Notes: generated by a model from the letters alone, not told the origin. Shown: positions 21,547 through 33,441, counted from the first letter of the stretch. The stretch is 64,000 bases of DNA from Diphasiastrum complanatum (GCA_029204225.1 CM055111.1:19785003-19849002); one strand, 5' to 3'. Numbers and translations are program-made.

Positions 21547-24500
21547 ATGGCTTCCAATGGTGGGATCATGCTAGAGTCTAGTGAAAGGCTGAGTTCATCA
21601 AACTACTCTACTTGGAAAGTGAGGATGGAGTCCTTACTTGAGTTGAATGAACTCCTGGACATAGTTGCAGAAATTGAAGAGAGACCTCTCACACTTCAAG
21701 AGCAACAAAGGTTTGATAAGAAGGCCAAAAGGGCTCTTCATATCATTAAAATGAATGTTACAAATGAACTTCTCAAGGAAGTTGGAAAGTGTCAAAGTGC
21801 AAGTGAGGCATGGAATGCCTTAAAGAAGCTCTTTGAATCAAAGTCCACATCTAGGGTATTGACCCTAAGGAGAAAAATATTTTCTAGTAGGCAAAGAGAG
21901 GGTGAAAGTGCTCATGCATTTATCTTGAGAGTTAAGTCCCTAAGTGATGATTTAGCATGCATTGATGAGAACATAAAAGATGGTGAAATAGTCCAAGTTA
22001 TGTTGAATGGTTTGCTAAATGAACATGCTAACCTTGTGCAAAGTTTTGCCATTCAAAGAGTCTTGCCAAGTGTGGTTGACTTGCAAGAAATCTTATTGGC
22101 TGAAGAACATAGGTTGCAATCAAAGCTTGATGGTGCATCCTTGCAAGGTGGAGGTGAAGAGGCTTTCTTCACAAAAGGCAAATTCAAGGGCAAAGGTAAA
22201 GGCAAAGGGAAATGGTCCAAAGGTGGTAACTTTGATCATGATGATCACTCTTCCTCTTCCTCTTCTACTAAGAACAATAAGTCAAAGTTCAAGTGCTTTT
22301 ATTGTGGGATAAAAGGTCATTTTGCAAATGAATGTTATAAGAAGAAAAGAGAGCAAGGAGAGAGGCAAGGAAATCTTACAATAGATGAGGAAGAACATAA
22401 CACATGTGAATCACTTGTTATGACTTCAAGTTTGTTAGCCAACATAGATGATAATGATCCTTGGTGGATTGATAGTGGAGCCTCATCTCACATGACAAGA
22501 CATAAGGAATACTTTACATCCTTATTGTCTTATGAGGGAGAAGGTAACATCATCTACACTGCAAATGATGGTCAATGTGACATCAAAGGCATAGGCACTA
22601 TTCCTATTTCCCTTTCAACAAATAGGAAAGCAAATCTTGAAAATGTTTTGTACATTCCTTCAATCACTAAGAATTTGCTTAGTGTAAGTCAAATGATTGA
22701 CAAAGGACTTGATGTGGAGTTCATTGGAGATGCATGTTTGATAAGTAAATGTGGATCCTTGATTGCTCAAGGTAGGAGGCATGGTAAACTTTTCAAGCTT
22801 GATGCATGTGTGATCTCTAATCATGAAGGATGTATGGCTAGGGAGCAATTGACAAACCAAGAAGTTTGGCACAAGAGGTTGGGCCATCCCAACTTCAAAT
22901 CTTTGGAGGTAATGGCAAAGAAAGAGCTTGTTCTTGGTCTCCCTAAAATTCTTGTTGCAAACAATAGTGTTTGTGAACATTGTGCCTTGTCCAAATCTCA
23001 TAGACTTGCTTATTCTAGATCTACTTCTAGATCTAAAGAAGCTTTTCAACTTGTGCATTCTGATATTCATTCTTCTAGTACAACTAGCAATGGTGGGGCA
23101 AAGATGTATGCAACTTTCATTGATGACTTTAGTAGGTATACTTGGATCTATCTTCTTAAAAGTAAGGATGAAGTGTTTGCTGCATTTGTCAAGTTCAAGA
23201 ATGAAATGGAAAACCAATTCAATACAAAGATCAAATGCTTAAGATCTGATAATGGAGGGGAATACACCTCAAATAGGTTCAAAGACTTTTGTATAGCACA
23301 TGGGATTAAGAGGGAGATGTCTAGTCCTAGGACTCCACAATAGAATGGAGTGGCCGAGAGGAAGAATAGAACCCTTTGTGAATGTGCCAAGGCAATGAGA
23401 CTACATGCTAATCTTGCTAAGTCTTTTTGGGGGGAAGCTTTAGCATGTGCTAACTATCTATGTAATAGATGGACAAGTGCTTCCTTGGATGGTAAAACTC
23501 CTCATGAGGTTCTTTATGGTAGAAGGCCGAGTGTCAAGCATTGTAGGATCTTTGGATGTACATGTTTTGTCAATATCACACTTGATGATAGAACTAAAGA
23601 AGATCCTTCATCAAAGAAGGGTGTGTTTGTTGGCTATAGTGAAGTAAGCAAGGCTTACAAAGTGTACATTCCTTCTACAAAGAAAGTTGTCATAAGTAGG
23701 GATGTCATCTTTCATGAAGAGAATGTTTCCAATGTTGTTGATGTTGATGTTGATGTGCCTACTAATCATCATGATGTGCAAGATGTCTTGGATGAAGATG
23801 GAGATGCCACTCCAAAGCAAACTTCAAGGAAGACTCAAAGGCAAAGGGCTAAGCCATCAAGGCTAACCTATGATGAAAAAGGAAAGCAAGTGGTGGACAA
23901 CTCTAACTTTGCTTTTCTTACCTCTTTTGATGAACCAACTTGTGTAGGTGAAGCAATTCAAAAGAAGGAATGGATCCAAGCCATGGATCATGAGCATCAA
24001 GCACTCATCAAAAGCAACACATGGAGGTTGGTAAAGCTTCCAAAGGACAAGAAGACAATTGGTTGTAAGTGGATCTTCAAGATCAAGACAAATCAAGATG
24101 GATCAATCAACAAGTACAAGGCAAGGTTGGTGGCAAAGGGGTATGCTCAAGAATATGGTATTGACTATGATGAGACCTTTGCACCCGTGGCAAAGATGGT
24201 AACTATTCGAATCCTAATCTCTCTTGCAACTCTTTATGATTGGGATATGTGGCAAATGGATGTTACTAATGCCTTCTTGAATGGTGATCTTGAAGAAGAT
24301 ATTTACATGGAGCAACCCGAGGGCTATGTTTCACATGATGAGCCTAATCATGTGTGCTATCTCCAAAAGAGTTTGTATGGGCTAAAGCAAGCACCAAGGA
24401 GTTGGTATGCTAAGCTCAATTCCTTCTTACTTTCTCAAAACTTTGTTATGAGTGAGTATGATCATTCTCTCTACTTTAGATTGAATGAAAATGATATCAC

Positions 24501-25500
24501 TTTACTTTTGATCTATGTTGATGACATTATCTTAAGTGGTGGTAACAATCTAGATATAGATGAAATCAAGATGGCACTCAAAAGAGAGTTTGAAATTCAA
24601 GATCTTGGTAAACTTCATTATATCTTAGGAATAGAGATTATTAGAACTTCTAAATCTACATTCATATGTCAAGAAAAGTATGTTAACTCTATTCTAAAAA
24701 GGTTTCATATGGAAGATTGTAAAGTTGTTTCTACTCCTATGGAATCAAATGTAAAGCTAACTACAAGAAGTAATGAAAGATCCTTCAAGGACATTACTCT
24801 CTATAGAAAGCTAATAGGATCTCTTATATGGTTAACCATCACAAGACCTGATCTAAGCTTTGTGGTTGGTAAACTAAGTCAATTTATGCAAGATCCTAGT
24901 GAGGCTCATTGGAAGCTAGGAAAGAGAGTACTTAGATACATCTCGGGATCTAGAGATTTTGGCATCTTGTATGGAGGTACTACACCTAACCTTTGTGGAT
25001 TTTCAGATTCAGATTTTGCAGGTGATCAAATGGATAGGAAGTCAACAAGTGCCTTTGCAATCTATCTTGGAGATGGAGTGGTCTCATGGCTATCAAAGAA
25101 GCAACCAACTATCTCTCTATCTTCCACCGAAGCAGAGTACAAGGCATTAACAACATGCACCAAGGAGATTCTTTGGATCAAGAGGATGTTATTGGATCTT
25201 CACTTGCTGGAACCAGAGAAGACTCCAATCATACTTTGTGATAACCTTTCAGCCCAAAGCTTGGCAAGCAATCCTGTTTTTCATGCAAGGAGCAAGCACA
25301 TTGAGATTGCTCACCATTTTGTGAGAGATCAAGTCATTGCCAAAGAGGTGGAGCTTCAACATGTCTCTTCAAAGAAGTGTGTGGCTGATATCTTCACCAA
25401 ACCATTGGGAAAGGACCTATATTTAATGCATAGATCTAATCTTGGAATGTGCTCAAAGACTATGTTGAAACTAGCATCCAATGTTGAAGAGGGAGTGTGA
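21547..25500 (+). CDS. Copia Gag-Pol polyprotein with one amber stop
   Basis: Single frame of about 1317 codons, interrupted only by TAG at 23341-23343, where the family has the second Gln of TPQQNGVAE. Order of domains by residue: Gag 1-240, basic linker rich in Lys-Gly, zinc knuckle CFYCGIKGHFANEC at about 250, protease active site PWWIDSGASSHM at about 305, gag-pre-integrase WHKRLGHPN at about 440, integrase core with HSDIH (about 505), RSDNGGEY (about 566) and the Glu of VAERKNR just after the stop. The RT domain runs from GCKWIFKIK at about 840 with YVDD at about 990. RNase H has DSDFAG at about 1153, STEAEY at about 1192 and HARSKHIEI at about 1245. The TGA stop overlaps the first bases of the 3' LTR. 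The start codon lies in a weak context but opens a typical Gag N terminus (SSSNYSTWKVRMESLL). Unless the stop is read through, the element could act only with help from others. Confidence 0.95.
25486..25495 (+). other. Polypurine tract
   Basis: GAAGAGGGAG directly before the 3' LTR, inside the last codons of pol. Confidence 0.9.
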
Positions 25501-26112
25501 AAATTGTCAACATTTCCTAGCTAGTTTGAGGCCTAAATTGGCTAAAATTGTAAATAGTTTTGGTTCTGGAGTTTTGCACGTGTGAACCAGGCCACAATGT
25601 TTTTATTTACTGTATTTTTTCAGTATGATGAAGTGTCAAACTTCATACCCTTCAAAATGAGACCATTTTGATGTATTTTGGTCATATAAGCCATTTTTAG
25701 CTATTTTTCCTATATAGGGAATATCTAGGGTCAAGTACCTTCTAGAGAGAGGAGAGAGAGTCATCTTCCTCATCCATAAATAGTAGGGAAGTCGTGGAGA
25801 ACAGGTTGGAGAAACCTTTTGTATGCTTCATTGAGAGCATTGTTGTGTGTATTGTCTTCAAGCTATTGTGTATGATCTTAGGTGCTTTTCAAAAGTGGTA
25901 GGCTGATGTATTATGGACTGTATAATGCTATTTTGGGCCGCACTTGATGTTTATGGAAGTTTTCATTTGTGGTAAATGCTTTTTGATCAAGTTCTTTGCA
26001 TTCTAGGTAGCATAGAATGTGTTGCCAATTCCTAGCTTATGTAGTTTGGAGTGCAAGCATTCAAGCCAATGATCTTGGAGTTTAGATCCACTTAGGATCT
26101 GTATTTTTCACA
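25496..26112 (+). repeat. 3' LTR of young copia element
   Basis: 617 bp, the same termini as the 5' LTR. It lacks the 38-bp segment and differs at four single bases by eye (near 25589, 25767, 25888 and 26032). Confidence 0.97.
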
Positions 26113-26883
26113 AATAGCCCCATTTTGGTGTCTCTATCACTCGAGAAAGTCAAAAGTTTCTACCTAACATATGATTTTGTTGCTTATTACTTGACATGGC
26201 TCTATCAAGTGACTAGACTCAACAAGTAATATATCAAGACAACTCAAGTTCAACCCCTTGTCAAACCCCTATTACACGTGATGACTTAAATTTTATGCTA
26301 TGCGTGGTTTTGTTGCTTATCACTCGACATGGCTCATCAAGTGATCAGACTCAACCAATCCCAGGTCTAGTATACTGAGATAGCTCATATCACATGAGAT
26401 AAGGGTCGGAAAGGGTTTCTAAGGGACACATATATAACAAATTGATTAATACTTTATAAACTAAATAATGTCCACAACTTATATGCGCCATCAAACCACA
26501 TATTTACATTTGTCATTTTTTTTAAATCACAAAATTCTCTTAAACACATGGTCATTTTGTACCAACCATATCAAATCATCTACTTGTCTTATATCAAATC
26601 AAAATACAATTAATACTCATTTGTCTTTTGCAAAAAGTCATCAAAATCTTGAAAAAAAACATGGTCCTCTTATACCCAAAATATGTCATATCAATCACAT
26701 GCTTTTGTCCTTAGAAATTCATGCTTTAAAATATGTCATTTCACCCACATGCTTTTGTCCTCAATATTAGAGTCAAATCATTTTTTTAGTTCCATAATTT
26801 GTCATTTTGACAAACCACTCGACATATGACACATTCCAAGCCGTAATCACAGATTTCCATGCAAAAGAAAATTGCGTTGCACT

Positions 26884-26950
26884 GCCACGAGTGGCAAAAA
26901 AATGCGTGGTAGAGCCACGCGGCACTTGAAATCTGGAAAATGAATATAAA
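26884..26950 (+). promoter_or_regulatory. Predicted promoter, unit 1
   Basis: Palindrome GCCACGAGTGGC at 26884, a half-site pair (GCGTGGTAGAGCCACGC) next to it, then TATAAA at 26945 followed by CT-rich DNA. It is an exact counterpart of the promoter in front of the Transposase_24-like gene. Prediction from motif only. Confidence 0.5.
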
Positions 26951-28131
26951 GGCCCTCATTCAATATTTCTCCATGCTTTCTTGTGGATTTGAGGCTCTCA
27001 AGCTCTCACACTCAAACTCTCACTCTCACTCTCATCTCCATCCATCAACAATCCCTCCTCGGATTCCACCCACAAAGATTTCAGATTTCTTCTATCCTTA
27101 ATCTTCCTTCAACTGGCTTTAACCGCACAGCACACAACCATGTTCCTCGAAATCTATTAGCTCATTGGTACAATACCTCATGGAAGTAAGAGTATATCTA
27201 GTGTCCCTCAGTGTATTACAAAAAAGAAGAAGGAAGATTGCACCCAGCTTAACACATGTTTTTTTATTTTTAAAAAAGATTCTGCCCCAGTAAGTTTTGA
27301 CCTAAAAGGGTCGGAAAGAGTTTCTAAGGGACACATATATAAATATGTCTATCAATGTAAATAGCCCCATTTTGGTGTCTCTATCACTCGAGAAAGTCAA
27401 AAGTTGCTACCTAACATATGATTTTGTTGCTTATTACTTGACATGGCTCTATCAAGTGACTAGACTCAACAAGTAATATATCAAGACAACTCAAGTTCAA
27501 CCCCTTGTCAAACCCCTATTACACGTGATGACTTAAATTTGATGTCTATGCGTGGTTTTGTTGCTTATCACTCGACATGGCTCATCAAGTGATCAGACTC
27601 AACCAATCCCAGGTCTAGTATACTGAGATAGCTCATATCACATGAGATAAGGGTCGGAAAGGGTTTCTAAGGGACACATATATAACAAATTGATTAATAC
27701 TTTATAAACTAAATAATGTCCACAACTTATATGCGCCATCAAACCACATATTTACATTTGTCATTTTTTTTAAATCACAAAATTCTCTTAAACACATGGT
27801 CATTTTGTACCAACCATATCAAATCATCTACTTGTATTATATCAAATCAAAATACAATTAATACTCATTTGTCTTTTGCAAAAAGTCATCAAAATATTGA
27901 AAAAAAACATGGTCCTCTTATACCCAAAATATGTCATATCAATCACATGCTTTTGTCCTTAAAAATTCATGCTTTCAAATATGTCATTTCACCCACATGC
28001 TTTTGTCCTCAATATTAGAGTCAAATCATTTTTTTAGTTCCATAATTTGTCATTTTGACAAACCACTCGACATATGACACATTCCAAGCCGTAATCACAG
28101 ATTTCCATGCAAAAGAAAATTGCGTTGCACT

Positions 28132-28198
28132 GCCACGAGTGGCAAAAAAATGCGTGGCAGAGGCACGCGGCACTTGAAATCTGGAAAATGAATATAAA
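28132..28198 (+). promoter_or_regulatory. Predicted promoter, unit 2
   Basis: Palindrome GCCACGAGTGGC at 28132 and TATAAA at 28193, with the same 61-bp spacing as in unit 1. No gene follows before the next unit. Confidence 0.5.
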
Positions 28199-29379
28199 GG
28201 CCCCCATTCAATATTTCTCCATGCTTTCTTGTGGATTTGAGGCTCTCAAGCTCTCACACTCAAACTCTCACTCTCACTCTCATCTCCATCCATCAACAAT
28301 CCCTCCTCGGATTCCACCCACAAAGATTTCAGATTTCTTCTATCCTTAATCTTCCTTCAACTGGCTTTAACCGCACAGCACAAAACCATGTTCCTCGAAA
28401 TCTATTAGCTCATTGGTACAATACCTCATGGAAGTAAGAGTATATCTAGTGTCCCTCAGTGTATTACAAAAAAGAAGAAGGAAGATTGCACCCAGCTTAA
28501 CACATGTTTTTTTATTTTTAAAAAAGATTCTGCCCCAGTAAGTTTTGACCTAAAAGGGTCGGAAAGGGTTTCTAAGGGACACATATATAAATATGTCTAT
28601 CAATGTAAATAGCCCCATTTTGGTGTCTCTATCACTCGAGAAAGTCAAAAGTTGCTACCTAACATATGATTTTGTTGCTTATTACTTGACATGGCTCTAT
28701 CAAGTGACTAGACTCAACAAGTAATATATCAAGACAACTCAAGTTCAACCCCTTGTCAAACCCCTATTACACGTGATAACTTAAATTTTATGTCTATGCG
28801 TGGTTTTGTTGCTTATCACTCGACATGGCTCATCAAGTGATCAGACTCAACCAATCCCAAGTCTAGTATACTGAGATAGCTCATATCACATGAGATAAGG
28901 GTCGGAAAGGGTTTCTAAGGGACACATATATAACAAATTAATTAATACTTTATAAACTAAATAATGTCTACAACTTATATGCGCCATCAAACCACATATT
29001 TACATTTGTCATTTTTTTTAAATCACAAAATTCTCTTAAACACATGGTCATTTTGTACCAACCATATCAAATCATCTACTTGTCTTATATCAAATCAAAA
29101 TACAATTGATACTCATTTGTCCTTTGCAAAAAATCATCAAAATCTTGAAAAAAAACATGGTCCTCTTATATCCAAAATATGTCATATCAATCACATGCTT
29201 TTGTCCTTAAAAATTCATGCTTAAAAATATCTCATATCACCCACATGCTTTTGTCCTCAACATTAGAGTCAAATCATTTTTTTAGTTCCATAAATTGTCA
29301 TTTTGACAAACCACTCGCCATATGACACATTCCAAGCCGTAATCACAGATTTTCATGCAAAAAAAAATTGCGTTGCACT

Positions 29380-29446
29380 GCCACGCGTGGCAAAAAAATG
29401 CGTGGCAGAGCCACGCGACACTTGAAATCTGGAAAATGAATATAAA
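29380..29446 (+). promoter_or_regulatory. Predicted promoter of the Transposase_24-like gene
   Basis: Perfect palindrome GCCACGCGTGGC at 29380, GCGTGGCAGAGCCACGC beside it, and TATAAA at 29441. A CT/CA-rich leader of about 450 bp follows, then the ATG at 29921. Position and spacing fit the transcription start of that gene. Confidence 0.6.
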
Positions 29447-29599
29447 GGCCCTCATTCAATATTTCTCCATGCTTTTTTGTGAATTTGAGGCTCTCTCTCA
29501 CTCTCAAGCTTTCAATCTCTCATTTTTCTCTCTCTTTCAATCTCTCACTCTCAATCGTTTATTTCTTTTCACTCCTCTCCACTTTTTTCTCAATCTCTC

Positions 29600-29855
<256 letters not shown>

Positions 29856-29920
29856 TCATTTTTCACATTTGATATCTTTCCAAGTTCTTTTCACAACTTC
29901 ATATCTTTCTCTCAATAGTC

Positions 29921-31058
29921 ATGTCTACTAGTGGTAGCGGAGCATCAAGGAGGAGGCCAAGATCCTCTTCCGGTGGAAGAGGACAAGCCTCGGGATCGGA
30001 TTCTAATCGAGTGCAAGATTTTTATAGTATGCTATCTCCCGAGAAAAGGCAAAGGATAAAAGCCCTTTGTCTTTCCGAAGGAGAATCCGATCAACAAGAT
30101 CGTGGATTCGTTTCGACATACATGCCATCGGAAGAATCCACGAATATTTTCTATGACCTTGATGAGGATGATTCCATCATCATGGACATTAGGGGTAAGG
30201 TCATCATCGATAGATTGCACGACCTTACTCTTAAATACTTTGGTCACGATTTGTTTAGCCCTTGGGAGCAACAAGACCAAGGGGACAAAGACAAGATACT
30301 TGATATATTGTACCGTGAGTTTCCACAACCAAATCGATTTAATGACAAATGGGCGAAGACGAGTATGTATACGCATATTCGTCATAAGCGCCAATTATTA
30401 AGACGATTTTGTAGTAAAAGCAAGAAGAGGCCGGGATGGGCATCTAAAAAAGATTGGGAAAAAGTTGTTTATGAATCCAAGCATCCTAATCCTGAGCGCT
30501 TTAAGCAACAAAGAGAGGCAACAAAATCAAGGCTTAATCTTTTAGGCCAATCTCACCTTGGATCGGGAGGCAGGGCCAATATGCATGCCCAATTTGTAAG
30601 CAATTCTCTTTTAGCTAATTGGATTTCATATGTTTATTGTTTATCAATATTTTTTTTGTTTTTTTCTAATCATCGATTGGTGTTGATGAAGGTTGAAGAT
30701 TATTGGCATAAGTATACAAATGTCGAGTACAATATTGGATATCGCATGGCTATAATGCCTTGGTTGATCATCTTGCGACACAAGGCGTACATCCAGGGTA
30801 AGTTTTTGTTACATAATTTGTATTTCTCTTATTTTTTATACACAATTTTTATTTCATTTCAATTTTATGACGTGTTTGGCTAATAGTTATTAATTTGTTT
30901 TGTGAATATGTATGTAGAGGGCATCCGCTTCCTTTGTGGAAGAAAGTACGGGAGGAAACCAAGGAGAAGAAGGGAATGAAGATGAAGGGGACGAAGGCGA
31001 AGACGAAGGACAAGATTCGGCTTCGGGCAACGATGAGGGTGAAGATAGCGAAGACTAA
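29921..31058 (+). CDS. Transposase_24-like (En/Spm TNPA-type) protein gene
   Basis: Second gene of the CACTA element, resembling the plant Transposase_24 (Ptta/En/Spm) family whose members bind subterminal repeats. Exon 1 (29921-30595) encodes a Ser/Arg/Gly-rich start, then a domain with FPQPNRFNDKW, RPGWASKKDWEKVV and the hallmark NLLGQSHLGSGGRANMHAQF. A 96-bp intron (30596-30691) has a GTAAG donor and is a multiple of three without stops, so retention would keep the frame. Exon 2 (from 30692) encodes VEDYWHKYTNVEY up to AYIQ at 30796. Exon 3 (from 30918) encodes an acidic tail rich in Glu/Asp/Gly and ends with TAA at 31056-31058. At the second donor one extra G (CAGGGTAAG) puts the last exon out of frame, whereas the related gene at 50.8-51.1 kb has phase 0 there. 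So this copy may carry a single-base lesion. Confidence 0.75.
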
Positions 31059-31628
31059 GAAGCCTACTATTACTTCTTAGATTTGATGTATTTTTAGTAT
31101 TTGCAAAAGTAGAAAAAAAGAGTATTAGTATCAATGCTCTTTTCATGAATTAGATGCGAATATGTACACTTTTTTGAATTATGAATATAAACTTTTGTAT
31201 TTGATCATCTCTATCTCATTATGTATGGAATGATTGTTTATTGTTTATGTTTTTCTATTGCATCTTGTATAAATATATACAAATAATAAAAAGCAAACAA
31301 AACATCAAATTAAGATGATAAAAACATACCTCATCTATTGTTTGGATGATCTTTAATTCCTTCTAAGATGTATCTCTTTTTTTTCTCTATAAAAGCAAAC
31401 CACGAAAACCAAATCATTTTTAGATTACAAATCAATCAACAAAATGATAATTGCTAGAATACAAATCAAAGAATCATTGTTAAATTAAAAATCATTAATC
31501 ATTGCTACATCAATCTCACCATGTTCAAGATACTATGAAAATGCACTTGATGACTCAAATGTAATCTATCAAAATTTAGAATGCATAATATATCTCATGA
31601 ATAAACAATGAAAAACTAACAAACAAAA

Positions 31629-31671
<43 letters not shown>

Positions 31672-31845
31672 GCTTTTCTTCAAAATTTAGAATGCCTAAC
31701 ATACCTTATGCATTTGCTTGGATTGTCTCCTTTCCTTCAAAATTGCATAGCTTTCTTCTACAAAAGCCAACAATAAACAATCATTCACTAACCAATCAAT
31801 AAACAAATTAATAAACAATGAAAAACTAACAAACAAAACTATCTC

Positions 31846-31882
<37 letters not shown>

Positions 31883-32024
31883 ACTCACTCTCTCACTCTC
31901 TCTCTCTGTCTCTCTCCCCAAAGCTCTTCTTCACGAAATCTATTTGGAAATGCAGTCGAGGCCCCCACTTTTTTCATTTCGTGGGTTTTTTTTTTGTCCC
32001 TAAAAAGAATTGCAAAAAAGTTTG
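31059..32024. other. No gene; CT microsatellites and a short duplication
   Basis: 3' flank of the Transposase_24-like gene. CT runs lie at about 31630-31668 and 31848-31918. Two imperfect copies of a roughly 100-bp segment (starting ACATACCT near 31326 and 31700) are seen. Frames in the CT runs are artefacts of the repeat. Confidence 0.7.
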
Positions 32025-33100
32025 CCATTAGGGCCCTTTTTGGACTCAGAAAGGGCCTCTTCACTAATTATAATTAGTGTTAATGACGACATGTGTACTA
32101 ATAAGAGAGTGACAAGTGAGATCGAATGGTCCATATGACATGGCACATCCAATGGTGTAAAATAGATCTCCAAATTCTAACCCTCCTCTAACTCTACTTG
32201 CTCAACCCATAGTAATAATGATTTGCCAAGGCACAAATTTAAATTTTAAATACCAATATAACCATTTTTCAAGGCCTTCAAAATTCATCTTTTTAAGCTT
32301 AGAATGAGTGAAAAGGGGGCCCGATATTTCCTTGGCCCCCCATTTTGAAAAAAAAATTTGAAAAAAAAAGGGGAGGGGGATGGGAGTAAATCACCCTCCC
32401 CCCCGCTCTCTCTCTCTCCCTCGGGGCCAGCTAGCCAGTCGCGCCCCACCCACCCCTCCGGGCTGCTGGCCCTCGTTGAATCGTGTGGCCCACTTGGAGC
32501 CGCTGAACCGGGTGGGAGCGCGATGAGCGCGCGCTCCCAGGTCTTCCCCCTCCCTCTTTGACAGGACAACGAGGGAGGGGGGGTGTTAGGTGTGGCCCTC
32601 CGGGCCACACGATTGAACGAGGGCCAGCAGCCCGGAGGGGTGGGTGGAGCACGATTGGCCAGTTGGCCCTGAGGGAGAGAGAGAGAGCGAGGGGCCTGGG
32701 GGCGGGGGGGGGTTACAAGCGTACAATGGGGGGAGGGGGGGGGGGTTGGGGGGGGTGATGTACTCCCATCCCCCTCCCTCTTTTTTTTTCAATTTTTTTT
32801 TTCAAAATGGGGGCCCAAGGAAATATCGGGCCCCCTTTTCACTCATTATAAACTTAAAAAGATGAATTTTGAAGGCCTTAAAAAAATAGATGGTATATTG
32901 GATTTATATTTTGGCTACAAATTTTTTGTCCTTGCTATATTATGTTAGGCCTAAGTGAAGCCTACTACAATAGAAGTTAACCCTTGATAAACCCAGGGTG
33001 AACTGCCACATAGGATGATTAATGAGTTAAATAATCCTAATTAGCAAACATGTTTAGGCAAGGAAGAGGCCCTTTTTGAGCTCAAAAAGGGCCCAAATTG
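32025..33100. repeat. 1.1-kb foldback (inverted repeat) with GC-rich core
   Basis: The left arm (about 32025-32490) is the reverse complement of the right arm (about 32600-33100). Near-perfect blocks are 32278-32365 against 32785-32885 (sharing GGGGGCCCGATATTTCC), the inner GGCTGCTGGCCCTCGTT block, and the outer GGGCCCTTTTTG block. The outer arms are AT-rich and more diverged. The core is GC-rich, with long G runs at 32698-32756. Open frames on both strands here mirror each other and are by-products of the palindrome. It may be a foldback element inserted in the CACTA arm, or part of that arm. Confidence 0.85.
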
Positions 33101-33104
33101 GCAT

Positions 33105-33265
33105 GGCGTGGCAGAATTTCACTTGCTGGAAAAATTTGCCACGCATGGCAAACTTCAGAAAATTCTTCAAAATTTTGCCACGCATGGCAAAATTTACCTT
33201 TTGGTAAGAAAAACTACCACGCGTGGCAATTTTCTAGATTTTTTAAGCGTGGCAGTGCCACGTGG
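33105..33265. repeat. Palindromic subterminal repeats of CACTA A
   Basis: Copies of the palindrome GCCACGCATGGC at 33138 and 33177, a variant ACCACGCGTGGC at 33216, and half-sites at about 33110 and 33250. The same 12-bp motif stands before each TATA box of the 1248-bp array. In En/Spm elements short repeated motifs near the ends and the promoter bind the TNPA protein. By analogy these are candidate binding sites. A CACTA terminus was not found. Confidence 0.6.
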
Positions 33266-33441
33266 ATTTAAAATGTAAATCGCTTGGAGCCCCCTCGCCT
33301 CAAATCGGTTTGGAGGAAGAGCCGATGACGGAATTGGCAAAGGCAGTTCTTGGGCGAATTGGGTGAAACAAGTAACGAGCCTTTGGTCTTGAAGATGGAT
33401 AACACCTTTGCAATACATCTGACAAAAGATCTCGTGCAAAA

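Larger units (their letters stand above)
19721..26112 (+). mobile_element. Complete young Ty1/copia retrotransposon
   Basis: Complete element of 6392 bp with LTRs, primer site directly after the 5' LTR, one gag-pol frame, polypurine tract and a perfect 5-bp target duplication AATAG (19716-19720 and 26113-26117). The LTRs differ by four substitutions and one 38-bp gap by my count, so insertion is recent. It sits inside one unit of the 1248-bp repeat. The uninterrupted site exists in copy B at about 62971. One amber codon in the integrase is the only visible defect. Confidence 0.97.
26113..29480 (+). repeat. Tandem array of a 1248-bp promoter-bearing unit
   Basis: Three units begin at 26113, 27360 and 28608, with a period of 1247-1248 bp and very high mutual identity. 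The left neighbour of unit 1 is the sequence at about 19440-19720, separated from it by the copia insertion. Each unit contains a 35-bp block at two places (26403, 27308, 27651, 28556, 28899; also 19664), which divides it into two subunits. Each also has a GCCACGNGTGGC palindrome, a TATAAA box 61 bp further on, and a pyrimidine-rich stretch. The third unit runs into the leader of the Transposase_24-like gene. Copy B has one unit only. The short open frames (for example 26468-26770) recur because the unit recurs and are not supported as genes. Confidence 0.95.

Noticed and set aside
22660-23217. 185-codon minus-strand frame inside the young copia element
   Set aside because: Antisense shadow of the protease-integrase coding region.
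26468-26770. A 100-codon frame repeated at 27716, 28964 and 63327
   Set aside because: It recurs because the 1248-bp unit recurs. Its variation matches that of the non-coding parts, and it overlaps no promoter or motif expected of a gene.
26113-29480. CRISPR-like or centromeric satellite array
   Set aside because: Three units of 1248 bp with promoter content and no spacer structure. Too few and too long for a CRISPR array, and there is no satellite periodicity of centromere type.
32285-32865. Six overlapping frames in the 32.3-32.9-kb region
   Set aside because: Mirror images produced by the inverted repeat, with low-complexity Pro/Gly/Ser products.
33105-33265. Possible CACTA terminal inverted repeat at the right end of copy A
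   Set aside because: No CACTA/TAGTG terminus with a 3-bp duplication could be found between 33100 and 33441. Only subterminal-type repeats are visible.
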